Below are positions 39,956 to 47,776 of a stretch of 64,000 nucleotides of DNA, one piece after another. The notes below the pieces were generated by a model, which saw only the letters and a list, made by a program, of their open reading frames with translations, was not told the origin of the DNA and made no database searches. Origin of the DNA: Limimaricola hongkongensis DSM 17492 (GTDB lineage: Bacteria; Pseudomonadota; Alphaproteobacteria; Rhodobacterales; Rhodobacteraceae); assembly GCF_000600975.2 (NCBI RefSeq), contig NZ_KK088648.1, positions 1-64,000 of the forward strand, written 5' to 3'. Position 1 is the first letter of the stretch; each line of letters starts with the position of its first letter. Both the position numbers and the translations under genes were made by a program.

Positions 39956-40762
39956 ATGGCCCGCCACCTCCTCTTCTTCGCGACCGGCGCGCTCGCGCTC
40001 ACCGCGCTGCCGGCCATGGCGCAGGACGGCGCGGGCGTGCTCGGCGCGCTGGGCGACGTGTTCTCGGATGCGGCGCCGGGCTCGGACGAGCGCGCCTCTC
40101 TGTCGGGGCGGATCCTGCAGCTCGTGGCGCTGATGACGGTGCTGTCGATCGCGCCGGGCCTGCTGATGATCATGACCAGCTTCACCCGCTTCGTGATCGT
40201 CTTCTCGATGCTGCGCTCGGCGCTCGGCCTGAACCAGACGCCGCCCAACATGGTGCTGTCCTCGATGGCGCTGTTCATGACCTTCTTCGTCATGCAGCCG
40301 GTGTTCGAGGATGCCTGGGAGGGCGGTCTGCAGCCGCTTTTGAACAACGCCATCACCGAGGAGCAGGCGATCGCGCGGATCGGCGACCCGTTTCGCGATT
40401 TCATGTTCGCCAACACCCGTCCGCGCGACATCGAGCTGTTCGAGGGGCTGGCCGCGCGCGCCGACGGCACCGAGCCCGCCCCGGTGCCCGAGACCGCCGA
40501 AGACGCGTCTTGGCGCTCGCTGATCCCGGCCTTCATGATCTCGGAGCTGCGCCGGGCCTTTTCGATCGGCTTCCTGATCTACCTGCCCTTCGTGGCGATC
40601 GACCTGATCGTCGCCTCGGTGCTGATGAGCGCCGGCATGATGATGCTGCCGCCGGTGTTGATCTCCTTGCCGTTCAAGGTGATCTTTTTCGTGCTGATCG
40701 ACGGCTGGTACATGCTGGCGGGCAGCCTGATGGAAAGCTATGTGCCGCTGGCCGGAGGATGA
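39956..40762 (+). CDS. fliP: FliP, flagellar export gate protein
   Basis: This 268-residue protein has a cleavable N-terminal signal (ending TALPAMAQ) and four further helices. RFVIVFSMLRSALGLNQTPPN lies over residues 79-99 and FLIYLPFVAIDLIVAS over residues 204-219; both are FliP-specific. fliO, which often precedes fliP, is absent here. Confidence 0.95.
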   Translation: MARHLLFFATGALALTALPAMAQDGAGVLGALGDVFSDAAPGSDERASLSGRILQLVALMTVLSIAPGLLMIMTSFTRFVIVFSMLRSALGLNQTPPNMVLSSMALFMTFFVMQPVFEDAWEGGLQPLLNNAITEEQAIARIGDPFRDFMFANTRPRDIELFEGLAARADGTEPAPVPETAEDASWRSLIPAFMISELRRAFSIGFLIYLPFVAIDLIVASVLMSAGMMMLPPVLISLPFKVIFFVLIDGWYMLAGSLMESYVPLAGG

Positions 40763-40764
40763 CG

Positions 40765-41844
40765 ATGAACGCGATGACCCCTGCGCCCGCCCCCGAACCC
40801 AACCCCGTGCGTGCCGCGGCGACGCCGCCCACCCCGCCGCTGCGGCGGCTGCGCGGCGCCGAAAAGGCGGCGATCCTGTTTCTGTGCCTCGGCGAGGAGC
40901 GCGGCTCGGAGCTGATGCGCAAGCTCTCCCCCGAGGACATCGCCAAGATCACCCGCGCCGTGGCCCGGCTCGGCGTGGTGCAGGCCGAGCTGGTCGAGCA
41001 GGTGCTGGCCGAGTTCTCCGAAGGCGTGGATACGGGCGGTGGCGTGGTCGGCTCCCTGACCACCGCCGAGGCGATGCTGCGGGCGTTCCTGCCCGACGAG
41101 CAGGTCGAGGCGATCCTCAACGACATTCGCGGCCCGATGAAGGAGCGCGACCTCTGGGCCAAGTTCTCGGCCATGAACGAGGCGGTGATCGCCACCTACA
41201 TCAAGGGCGAGCACGGCCAGACCGCCGCGGCGATCCTGTCGAACATCGACACCGACGTCGCCGCCAAGGTGCTGCCGCTTCTGGGCGATGAGATGATGGG
41301 CGACGTGGTCGAGCGGATGATCCGCATGGAGGCGGTGCCGCCCAAGATGATGGCGCAGATCGAGGAGACGCTGCAGACCGACATGCTCTCGGCGGGCGGC
41401 CAGTCGAGCGCGGTCGAGATGGAACAGCGCATGGCGGACCTGTTCAACAAGCTCGACCGCGACGTGTTCGAGGGGCTGCAGGCCGCGATCGACAGCCGCC
41501 GGCCCGGCGCGCTCGAAGGCATCGTGTCCAAGATGTTCACCTTCGAGGACCTGATCCGGCTCGACGCGCAGAGCCTCGCGCGGGTGATGCGGGGCCTGCA
41601 GGGCAACACGCTGCCGCTGGCGCTGCGCGGCGCCTCCAAGGAAATGCGCGCGCATTTCCTCGACGCGCTGACGGCGCGGGCGCGCGACATGCTGCTCGAC
41701 GAGATGAACACGATGGGCCCGGTCAGGGGCCGCGACGCCCGCGCCGCGCAGACCATGATCGTCGACTACACCCGCCAGCTCGCCGAGGAAGGCTCGATCG
41801 ACCTGCCGAGCGCCAGCGACGAGGACGAGGATATCCTGGAGTGA
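40765..41844 (+). CDS. fliG: FliG, flagellar motor switch protein
   Basis: This 359-residue rotor protein touches the stator and mounts the C ring on FliF. The N-terminal domain begins LRGAEKAAILFLCLGEE, the middle has EHGQTAAAILSNID, and the C-terminal charged ridge includes FTFEDLIRLD. ATG at 40765 lies 6 bases after GGAGG; an ATG at 40759, overlapping the fliP stop, would add two residues but touches the ribosome site. Last gene of its block. Confidence 0.94.
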   Translation: MNAMTPAPAPEPNPVRAAATPPTPPLRRLRGAEKAAILFLCLGEERGSELMRKLSPEDIAKITRAVARLGVVQAELVEQVLAEFSEGVDTGGGVVGSLTTAEAMLRAFLPDEQVEAILNDIRGPMKERDLWAKFSAMNEAVIATYIKGEHGQTAAAILSNIDTDVAAKVLPLLGDEMMGDVVERMIRMEAVPPKMMAQIEETLQTDMLSAGGQSSAVEMEQRMADLFNKLDRDVFEGLQAAIDSRRPGALEGIVSKMFTFEDLIRLDAQSLARVMRGLQGNTLPLALRGASKEMRAHFLDALTARARDMLLDEMNTMGPVRGRDARAAQTMIVDYTRQLAEEGSIDLPSASDEDEDILE

Positions 41845-41866
41845 CGCGGCCCGGCCCGCGCCGCAT

Positions 41867-42691
41867 TCAATAGGTGCGGCGCGGCAGCGCGGTGATGGCG
41901 CTGATGTCGAGCGTGATCGGCGTGAACCGCCCCCCCGCCCCGGCGCTGACGGCGGCGTTCATCAGCGACAGCGCGGCATTGGCCGAAGCCTGCACCCCGG
42001 CCTTGGCGTCCGAGATCGCGACATATTTGCGTTCGAGCTTTTCCAGCTCGGCGGGGTTCTTGAAATCCGCCAGGTCGAATTTCTGCCTGAACAGGTCGGC
42101 CTGCTTGTCGATGTCGAGCCCGGCGGCGCTGGCGGGCACGCCGAGCGCGGTGCGCATGAATTCGGACAGGTCCTTGTCCTTGAGCACGTCGAACCAGTTC
42201 TTGATCTCGCCCGCCTTGCGGCGGAATTCGAGCACGGTGCCGACCTTTTCGTTCTGCTCGGCCTGCGCGCTCTCGAACCGCTGCTCGACATAGCGGTCGA
42301 CCATGTCGCTCTGCCAGCTCGTGGAAAAGGTATTGAGGTTGTTCTGGCCTTCGTCAACGAAGCCCATGACCTCGTGCATCTCGCGAAACCGCGGATCGGT
42401 CAGCCGGTTGACCAGCGATTTCGGGTCGTCCGGGTCGCTCTTGAGGATCTTTTCGACCATGGCCTTGCCAAAGATCTGATCCTCGAGCCCGAAGGCCTTC
42501 ATCGTGAAGACATAAAGCTCGCGGTCTTCCATCAGCTGGTCGACCGAGAACACATTGCCGATCCGCTCTTCGAAGGCGGCGATGGCGCGCTTGTCCTCTG
42601 CGCTGTCGCGGATCATGTCGAGCTGGCGGTCGCGCGTAGCGTCCACCAGCTGCAGGCCCATCCGCGTGTTCAGGCCCGAAAGGCTGATCAT
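41867..42691 (-). CDS. DUF1217 flagellar-cluster protein
   Basis: This 274-residue, mostly helical protein opens with SLSGLNTRMGLQLVDATRDRQ and contains repeated segments of the type FEERIGNVFSVDQLMEDRELYVFTMKAFGLEDQIFG; this is DUF1217, confined to alphaproteobacterial flagellar clusters. It overlaps flbT by ATGA and is the last gene of a block that runs from the flagellin. Function unknown; an axial, export or filament-assembly role is inferred from the neighbours. Confidence 0.8.
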   Translation of the reverse strand: MISLSGLNTRMGLQLVDATRDRQLDMIRDSAEDKRAIAAFEERIGNVFSVDQLMEDRELYVFTMKAFGLEDQIFGKAMVEKILKSDPDDPKSLVNRLTDPRFREMHEVMGFVDEGQNNLNTFSTSWQSDMVDRYVEQRFESAQAEQNEKVGTVLEFRRKAGEIKNWFDVLKDKDLSEFMRTALGVPASAAGLDIDKQADLFRQKFDLADFKNPAELEKLERKYVAISDAKAGVQASANAALSLMNAAVSAGAGGRFTPITLDISAITALPRRTY

Positions 42692-43149
42692 CCGACCGCC
42701 CGCCGCTCGGGTTCATGCGCTTCGGGCGCGCGCGCCGCCATGGCGGCCTCGTCGCGCGCCGCGATCCGCTCGAACAGCTCGGCCTCATGCGCGATCACCG
42801 GGCGCAGCGCCCGCAGCGCCTTGTAGAAATCGCCGATCGAGACGTAGTTCGCCGCCTCGAAGACATGGCCGAGGCTGGGGTTACCGAAGGTCGTGGCAAG
42901 CGCGGCGAGCTGTTTCTGGATCACCGGCAGCAAGTCGTCGCGCACCGCCTTCTGGATCAGCGCGGTCTGGATCAGGAAATAGACCCGCGTCACCGGCGTC
43001 GCGGGCGCGTCCTCGTCGAGCAGGTCATGACCGCGCACCACGTCGGCGTGGCTTTCGACGGTCAGCACATGGCGGCGCGAGGAGTTGCGCATCATGCAGC
43101 CGTTCACGACGATGCGTTCGTCGGGCTTGAGCGTGAGCTTGAGCGCCAT
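42688..43149 (-). CDS. flbT: FlbT, flagellin synthesis regulator
   Basis: This 153-residue protein begins LKLTLKPDERIVVNGCMMRN and matches FlbT, which in Caulobacter binds flagellin mRNA and restrains its translation until the hook is complete. Start 43149 is chosen because the homology begins there. It lies next to flaF, one base after that gene's stop. Confidence 0.88.
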   Translation of the reverse strand: MALKLTLKPDERIVVNGCMMRNSSRRHVLTVESHADVVRGHDLLDEDAPATPVTRVYFLIQTALIQKAVRDDLLPVIQKQLAALATTFGNPSLGHVFEAANYVSIGDFYKALRALRPVIAHEAELFERIAARDEAAMAARAPEAHEPERRAVG

Positions 43150-43150
43150 G

Positions 43151-43555
43151 TCAGGCCACCTCCGCCGTAGCGGGAGCCTGCCCCGCGAGGCCCGCGACGA
43201 TCGAGCGATTGACCTCGACCAGCGCGCCGACACCGGCATTGCCGCCCATCACCGCATTGGTCTGGCGATCCACCCAGAGCGCGAGCGAGATCAGCCCGGC
43301 GCGCAGCTCGGCCGGCAGCGCGTTTTCGGGCTGCGCGAGATCGTATTTCAGCTCGTTCCAGAATTTCTGGTTGGTCGCGAGATCATTCCGCAGCCCGTCG
43401 GACAAGAGCGCGCCGCGATCGAGCCTGCTGTCGGCCCGGTCATAGGCCTCGGCGCGGCTGGCCATCTGGCCGGTCACGCGGCTCAGGATGCGGCGTTCGA
43501 TCTGGCGGGGGGTTTCGCTTTCGCGGATGGTGGTCTTGTAGGCGGCGATGCTCAT
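43151..43555 (-). CDS. flaF: FlaF, flagellin assembly/regulatory protein
   Basis: This 134-residue protein has the FlaF opening SIAAYKTTIRESETPRQIERRIL and the segment NQKFWNELKYDLAQPENALP. FlaF acts opposite to FlbT, promoting flagellin synthesis or secretion. It lies 172 bases downstream of the flagellin gene on the same strand. Confidence 0.88.
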   Translation of the reverse strand: MSIAAYKTTIRESETPRQIERRILSRVTGQMASRAEAYDRADSRLDRGALLSDGLRNDLATNQKFWNELKYDLAQPENALPAELRAGLISLALWVDRQTNAVMGGNAGVGALVEVNRSIVAGLAGQAPATAEVA

Positions 43556-43699
43556 GCGTTCTGCTCTCGCGCTGGGCCCCGCTGTTCTCGCAGGGCGTGG
43601 TGGAGGCGGACGCGGACACAGCCCGAGGAGCGCGCAGACGCGTCAGCCGGTCGGAAATCTTGGAGAAATGCCGGGCGCTGGCCCGGACGGGGTGCGGCC

Positions 43700-43713
43700 C
43701 GCCCCGAGGGGCG
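43700..43713 (-). terminator. Weak hairpin after the flagellin gene
   Basis: CGCCCC-GA-GGGGCG lies 15 bases beyond the flagellin stop, within the 172-base gap before flaF. No T-run follows; it may trim or stabilise the abundant flagellin message rather than terminate fully. Confidence 0.35.
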
Positions 43714-43727
43714 AGCCGCGCCGAACC

Positions 43728-44660
43728 TTAGCGGAACAGGCTCAGGATGTTCTGCGGCGCCTGGTTGGCGATTGACAGGGCTTGGCTGGAGAGCTGCTGC
43801 TGGACTTGAAGCGCCTGAAGACGAGCAGCTTCTTCTTCCATGTTCGCATCGACCATGGAGCCGACACCGCTATCAAGACGGTCAGACAGCGAGGTCAGAA
43901 ACTCTTGCTGAGTTTCCAGCGTCTTCTCGGCTACACCGAGAGTGGTCGCAGCCTCAACAGCATAGCCCAGTGCAAGCTCGGCCACTTCGAGACTATATTT
44001 CATGCGTGCTTCAGCGGTAGTGCCGGCATATGCGGCCTTCCCGCCGATGGTTCCAGCGTCCGCAGCAACTGGTGTGGTCTCGTCGGCTTGATCGTTAATA
44101 TCGATCGTTGCAAGCGCGTCTTTGATGGCGGACAAGTTTACTTGGCTGACTTTGATCGACGTCGTTGAGAAAGCGCCAGCAGCATCGCGCTTCAACCCAG
44201 TCACAACGTCAAGTTCATCAGCCGTCTTGACTGCGTTTTCAAGCCCGACTGTACCGTCCGTGACGCTGTTGCCATTGAAGGAGGATTGATCGATCGCAGA
44301 TCCGATGCGCTTTACAAGCTCGTCGAGCTCTTTCTGAACCTCTTTACGGTCAACCCCTTCGGCCTGCGCAAAAGCGACGCGCTCAGAGAATTCTTTGGCG
44401 AGCGTTTTGACAGTCTCCGCACCAAGGCGGCCAGTAGACACCACGTTCTTGGTAAGAGTCAGCCCTTCGTTGACCGATTTGGTCATGCCGCTGTCGCCCT
44501 TCATGGTCTCGGAAATCGAGAAATAGGCGGCATTGTCCTTGCCCGAGGAAACCTTGAGGCCCGACGAAATGCGGTCCTGGGTGTTGCTCAGGCTCGAGTT
44601 GATGTTCCGCAGGGTCGAGAGGGCGGACATCGCGGAATTGTTGGTGAGGATCGAAGACAT
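43728..44660 (-). CDS. Flagellin
   Basis: This 310-residue filament subunit has the conserved D0/D1 ends: SSILTNNSAMSALSTLRNIN at the start and QQQLSSQALSIANQAPQNILSLFR-like residues over the last 24. The centre (about 150-220) is a short variable region. Start 44660 is chosen because it gives the standard N-terminus; the longer frame adds unrelated residues. Base composition is unlike its neighbours, about 50-58% GC in the blocks counted against roughly 68% nearby, and its codon use is less biased. It is followed by flaF and flbT. Confidence 0.95.
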   Translation of the reverse strand: MSSILTNNSAMSALSTLRNINSSLSNTQDRISSGLKVSSGKDNAAYFSISETMKGDSGMTKSVNEGLTLTKNVVSTGRLGAETVKTLAKEFSERVAFAQAEGVDRKEVQKELDELVKRIGSAIDQSSFNGNSVTDGTVGLENAVKTADELDVVTGLKRDAAGAFSTTSIKVSQVNLSAIKDALATIDINDQADETTPVAADAGTIGGKAAYAGTTAEARMKYSLEVAELALGYAVEAATTLGVAEKTLETQQEFLTSLSDRLDSGVGSMVDANMEEEAARLQALQVQQQLSSQALSIANQAPQNILSLFR

Positions 44661-44732
44661 TTTTACTGCTCCAGCGTTCTTACTGTTCGATCGTCTTTCT
44701 GACGAAGTCGGCATGACCGCCGCGGTATGACT

Positions 44733-44740
44733 ATGGTTAA
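44733..44740 (-). promoter_or_regulatory. CtrA-like half-site upstream of flagellin
   Basis: The minus strand reads TTAACCAT, identical to the CtrA half-site known from Caulobacter cell-cycle and flagellar promoters, 73-80 bases upstream of the flagellin ATG. TTAA is rare in this GC-rich window. Binding is inferred. Confidence 0.4.
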
Positions 44741-44768
44741 AGCCATGAATTGGGGCGCGTTTGTGGCG

Positions 44769-45182
44769 CTATACCGATTTATCCATGGAGGCGCGCGAGA
44801 GTGTGTCCCGCGCGCTACGATGGCCGTCGGCGCCGTAAAGACCGCCAAGCCCGTGCCGGTCGCGCAGACGCGACAATTCGCGGTTCACCTCGGCGGTGAT
44901 CTCGCGCATCCGCTCCAGCAGCGCCGCGTCGCGCGCGATCAGCGCCGCCAGCGCGTCGAGACGCGCGCGCAGCCCGTCCCCGTCCTCGTCATCCAGCGCC
45001 GCGCCGATCTCGGGCCCGGCCGCGTCGAGCCGCGCCGCCAGCGCCGATTTCTCTTCGAGCCGCCCGGCCACGCGCGACAGATCGCCCGTGCGGATCTCCG
45101 CGATTTCCGCTTCGAGCAGGTCGGTCAGCGCCGCGATGTCGGCGTCGAAGCCGGGCGCGTCCGCCACGTCCTGCGCGCTCAC
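44769..45182 (-). CDS. FlgN-like flagellar export chaperone (GTG start)
   Basis: This 137-residue, fully helical, acidic protein has long heptad-rich stretches (LTDLLEAEIAEIRTGDLSRVAGRLEEKSALAARL, residues 18-51), as in FlgN, the chaperone of hook-junction proteins FlgK and FlgL. GTG 45182 overlaps the flgJ stop as GTGA and has GGGAGGG at good distance. Its place just upstream of flagellin and downstream of flgJ, in the block that contains flgK and flgL, supports the call; similarity is weak. Confidence 0.6.
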   Translation of the reverse strand: MSAQDVADAPGFDADIAALTDLLEAEIAEIRTGDLSRVAGRLEEKSALAARLDAAGPEIGAALDDEDGDGLRARLDALAALIARDAALLERMREITAEVNRELSRLRDRHGLGGLYGADGHRSARDTLSRASMDKSV

Positions 45183-45478
45183 GTGCGTCCCTCCCCGGCG
45201 TCCCCATAGGCGTCGATGGCGCGCGCGACGCTTTGGGCGATGCCCGAGCTGCCCTGATCGGCGATCTGCTCGGCGAAGGCGCGGGCGAGAAAGCTGCGCC
45301 ACTGTTCCTCGGCATGGCCGCCGCCGAAGGCGCCGGTACCGGCGCTCTTGAGCATCTCGTCCACCGTCTGGGCGAGGAACATCTCCTCGAATTTCTTGGC
45401 GGTTTCCATGGTCTCGGGGTCGGGCTCGCGGGTCTTGGCCAGTGGCCGGATCGACAGCGAGCCGGGGCTGATTTCCAT
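45179..45478 (-). CDS. flgJ: FlgJ-type rod-binding protein, single domain
   Basis: This 99-residue protein has the rod-binding domain (KKFEEMFLAQTVDEML near residues 28-43, then GGGHAEEQWRSFLARAFAEQIA). The muramidase domain of enterobacterial FlgJ is missing; a separate transglycosylase is encoded at 29717-30511. It overlaps flgI by ATGA and the FlgN-like gene by GTGA. Confidence 0.85.
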   Translation of the reverse strand: MEISPGSLSIRPLAKTREPDPETMETAKKFEEMFLAQTVDEMLKSAGTGAFGGGHAEEQWRSFLARAFAEQIADQGSSGIAQSVARAIDAYGDAGEGRT

Positions 45479-46593
45479 CAGATGATCTCCAGGTCGGCGT
45501 GAAGCGCGCCCGCGGCCTTGATGGCCTGCAGGATCGAAATGGTCTGGCTGGCGGTGACGCCGATGGCGTTGAGACCGTCGACCAGCCGCTGCAGGCTGAC
45601 ATCGCCTTCGAGGATCGAGAACTGCGCCTCCTGCTCCTCGACCGTCACCTCGGTCTGCGGCACCACCACGGTGTTGCCGATCGAGATCGGCTCGGGCTGG
45701 CTCACCTCGATCTCCTCCTTGACGATCACCGTCAGCCCGCCCTGGCTCACCGCGACCTCGGCGATGCGGACCTGCGAGCCGATCACGATGGTGCCCGAGC
45801 GCGCGTCGATCACCACCTTGGCAATGGCGTCGGGCTGCACGCGCAGCGATTCGATCTCGGCCAGCAGGCCGGGGATGTCGTTCTTGTCGGTGGGCCGCAC
45901 CTCGATCGTGCCCGAATCAAGCGCCGTGGCGCCGCCGCCGAGGCGGTCGTTGATCACCCGCTCGACCCGGTCGGCGGTGGTGAAATCGGGCGTGCGCAGC
46001 GCGATGCGGATGCTGTTCATCTCGTTGATCGAAAAGTCGATCTCGTTCTCGACCGTGGCGCCGTTCTCGATCCGCGCCACCGTCGGCACGCCTTCGACGA
46101 TGCTGGCATTGGCGCCCTGGGCGGCATAGCCCGCCACCGCGATCGGGCCCTGGCTGACGGCATAGACCTCGCCATCCGCGCCGGTCAGCGGCGTGACGAT
46201 CAGCGTGCCGCCGCGCAAGGACGAGGCATCGCCCAGAGAGGAAACCACCACGTCGATGGTCGAGCCGCGCCGCGCGAAGGGCGGCAGCATCGCCGTGACC
46301 ATGACGGCGGCGGTGTTCTGGGTGCGCATCTGTTCATCGGTCAGGTTGCCGACGCCGAGCCGCTCCAGCATGCCTTCGATCGAGCGTTCGGTGAAAGGCG
46401 AATTGCGCAGGCTGTCGCCGGTGCCGTTCAGACCGACCACGAGACCATAGCCCACGAGCTGGTTCTCGCGCACGCCCTCGAACTGGGCGATGTCCTTGAT
46501 CCGCACCTCGGCCCGCGCGGACGGCGTGGCGGCCGGGATCAGCGCGAGCGCCACCGCAAGCGCGGGCCAGAGCCCGGTGAACCGTCCTGCCAT
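45478..46593 (-). CDS. flgI: FlgI, flagellar P-ring protein
   Basis: This 371-residue periplasmic protein has a Sec signal (cleavage after PSARA). It begins VRIKDIAQFEGVRENQLVGYGLVVGLNGTGDS over residues 30-61 and ends with the SISILQAIKAAGALHADLEII-type tail, both highly conserved in FlgI. GGGAG precedes the start. flgA, its usual assembly chaperone, and flgH are not in the window. Confidence 0.95.
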   Translation of the reverse strand: MAGRFTGLWPALAVALALIPAATPSARAEVRIKDIAQFEGVRENQLVGYGLVVGLNGTGDSLRNSPFTERSIEGMLERLGVGNLTDEQMRTQNTAAVMVTAMLPPFARRGSTIDVVVSSLGDASSLRGGTLIVTPLTGADGEVYAVSQGPIAVAGYAAQGANASIVEGVPTVARIENGATVENEIDFSINEMNSIRIALRTPDFTTADRVERVINDRLGGGATALDSGTIEVRPTDKNDIPGLLAEIESLRVQPDAIAKVVIDARSGTIVIGSQVRIAEVAVSQGGLTVIVKEEIEVSQPEPISIGNTVVVPQTEVTVEEQEAQFSILEGDVSLQRLVDGLNAIGVTASQTISILQAIKAAGALHADLEII

Positions 46594-46670
46594 GATCCGC
46601 TCCCGCCATTTCGTCGCCCCCTCATCCTATCGGAGCGGCGGTCGGCATCACAAGAATAGATGGAAGCAAT

Positions 46671-46706
46671 CCATGCACAGGTTGCATTAATGCAAACTGT
46701 GCATGG
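46671..46706. repeat. 36-bp near-perfect palindrome between flgL and flgI
   Basis: The arms 46671-46688 and 46689-46706 match at 17 of 18 positions (outer arm CCATGCACAG/CTGTGCATGG, centre TTGCATTAATGCAA). It lies 7 bases past the flgL stop and about 80 bases before the flgI start. It could be a terminator, a protein-binding site or a cruciform-forming repeat; a smaller ATGGA-N5-TCCAT repeat (46660-46674) overlaps its left end. Confidence 0.8.
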
Positions 46707-46713
46707 AAGTTTG

Positions 46714-47763
46714 TCAGACGTAGTTGAGGAAGGAGAGCTTCGACAGCCGCGATGTCACCATGTAGCTCGCTTCGAGCTGGGTCTGCAGCTCGGTCAGCCG
46801 GGTCGCCGCCTCGTAGGGATCGACGGTCTCGATGGCGTTGCTCTGCTTGGCATAGAGGTCGCGCTTGACCGCGTGGGCCTCCATCACCGACTCTAGCCGC
46901 GCCTGCTGCGCGCCGAGCTTCGATTCGGCCTGCAAAAGCTTGGCGTTGCCGTCGCTCATCGCCCCGACCGCGCGGTCGAGCCAGGCCTGCCCGGCAGCCG
47001 GGTCGGCGAATTGCGACACATCCGTCGCCGCGAGCATCGACAGGCCGCGCAGCAGATCCGTGAAGCCCGGGTCATTGGCCTGGATGCCGTGCGTGATCGT
47101 CTCGTTCTCGTCGATCCGCGCCATCAGCCGGTCCGGCACCGCGGCGGCGGTGCCGTTGTAGAAGCTGTCCTCGAAATTGCCGGTGCCGGGGGTGAAGACC
47201 GCGGCCAGCGTATCGGCCATCGCCTCGGCCCCGGCGGCGTCGGCCGGACCCGCGCCGATCACCGCATCGACCATCTGGCGCGGCGAGACACCGCTGCGCG
47301 GGTTCACCTCGTCAAAGGGCTGCAGCGGCGCGCGGTCGGTGTCGATCCCCGAAAACAGCGCCTCGCCCGCATGGTCGCGGTTGGCGATGCCGATGATCTG
47401 CTCGAGCGCCGCCTGCGCGCTGGCCTGCAAGGTGGCCGTGACCTGCCCCGAGCCGCCGCTTTGCAGCGCCGTCTCGATCACGCCCTGCGCGGTGGTGCGA
47501 ATGTCGCTCAGCGCGCCCGCCCCGGCTTCGAGCCGCCGCGACAGCGCGCCGTTCGACTGCACGAAACCGTCGATCCGCGCCAGCTGCGAACGCACCGCCA
47601 GCGCCTCGGCCGAGCGCGGACCGAGCGTGCGGTACATGTCGGCATGCTTGCCGGTACTGACCTCGCGGCCCGCGCTGTCGAGCCGTTGCGACAGGTCGGC
47701 GATGTTGCGGCGGCTCGCGAGCGAGCCTTGCAGGGTGGCCATGGAATTCATCGTCGAGATCAT
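46714..47763 (-). CDS. flgL: FlgL, hook-filament junction protein
   Basis: This 349-residue protein has the flagellin-like N-terminus (STMNSMATLQGSLASRRNIADLSQRL over residues 3-28) and a C-terminal coiled coil ending SRLSKLSFLNYV. It is shorter and more divergent than FlgK and follows it by 13 bases, as is usual. AAGGGGGG precedes the ATG. Confidence 0.88.
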   Translation of the reverse strand: MISTMNSMATLQGSLASRRNIADLSQRLDSAGREVSTGKHADMYRTLGPRSAEALAVRSQLARIDGFVQSNGALSRRLEAGAGALSDIRTTAQGVIETALQSGGSGQVTATLQASAQAALEQIIGIANRDHAGEALFSGIDTDRAPLQPFDEVNPRSGVSPRQMVDAVIGAGPADAAGAEAMADTLAAVFTPGTGNFEDSFYNGTAAAVPDRLMARIDENETITHGIQANDPGFTDLLRGLSMLAATDVSQFADPAAGQAWLDRAVGAMSDGNAKLLQAESKLGAQQARLESVMEAHAVKRDLYAKQSNAIETVDPYEAATRLTELQTQLEASYMVTSRLSKLSFLNYV

Positions 47764-47776
47764 CTTGCGTCCCCCC

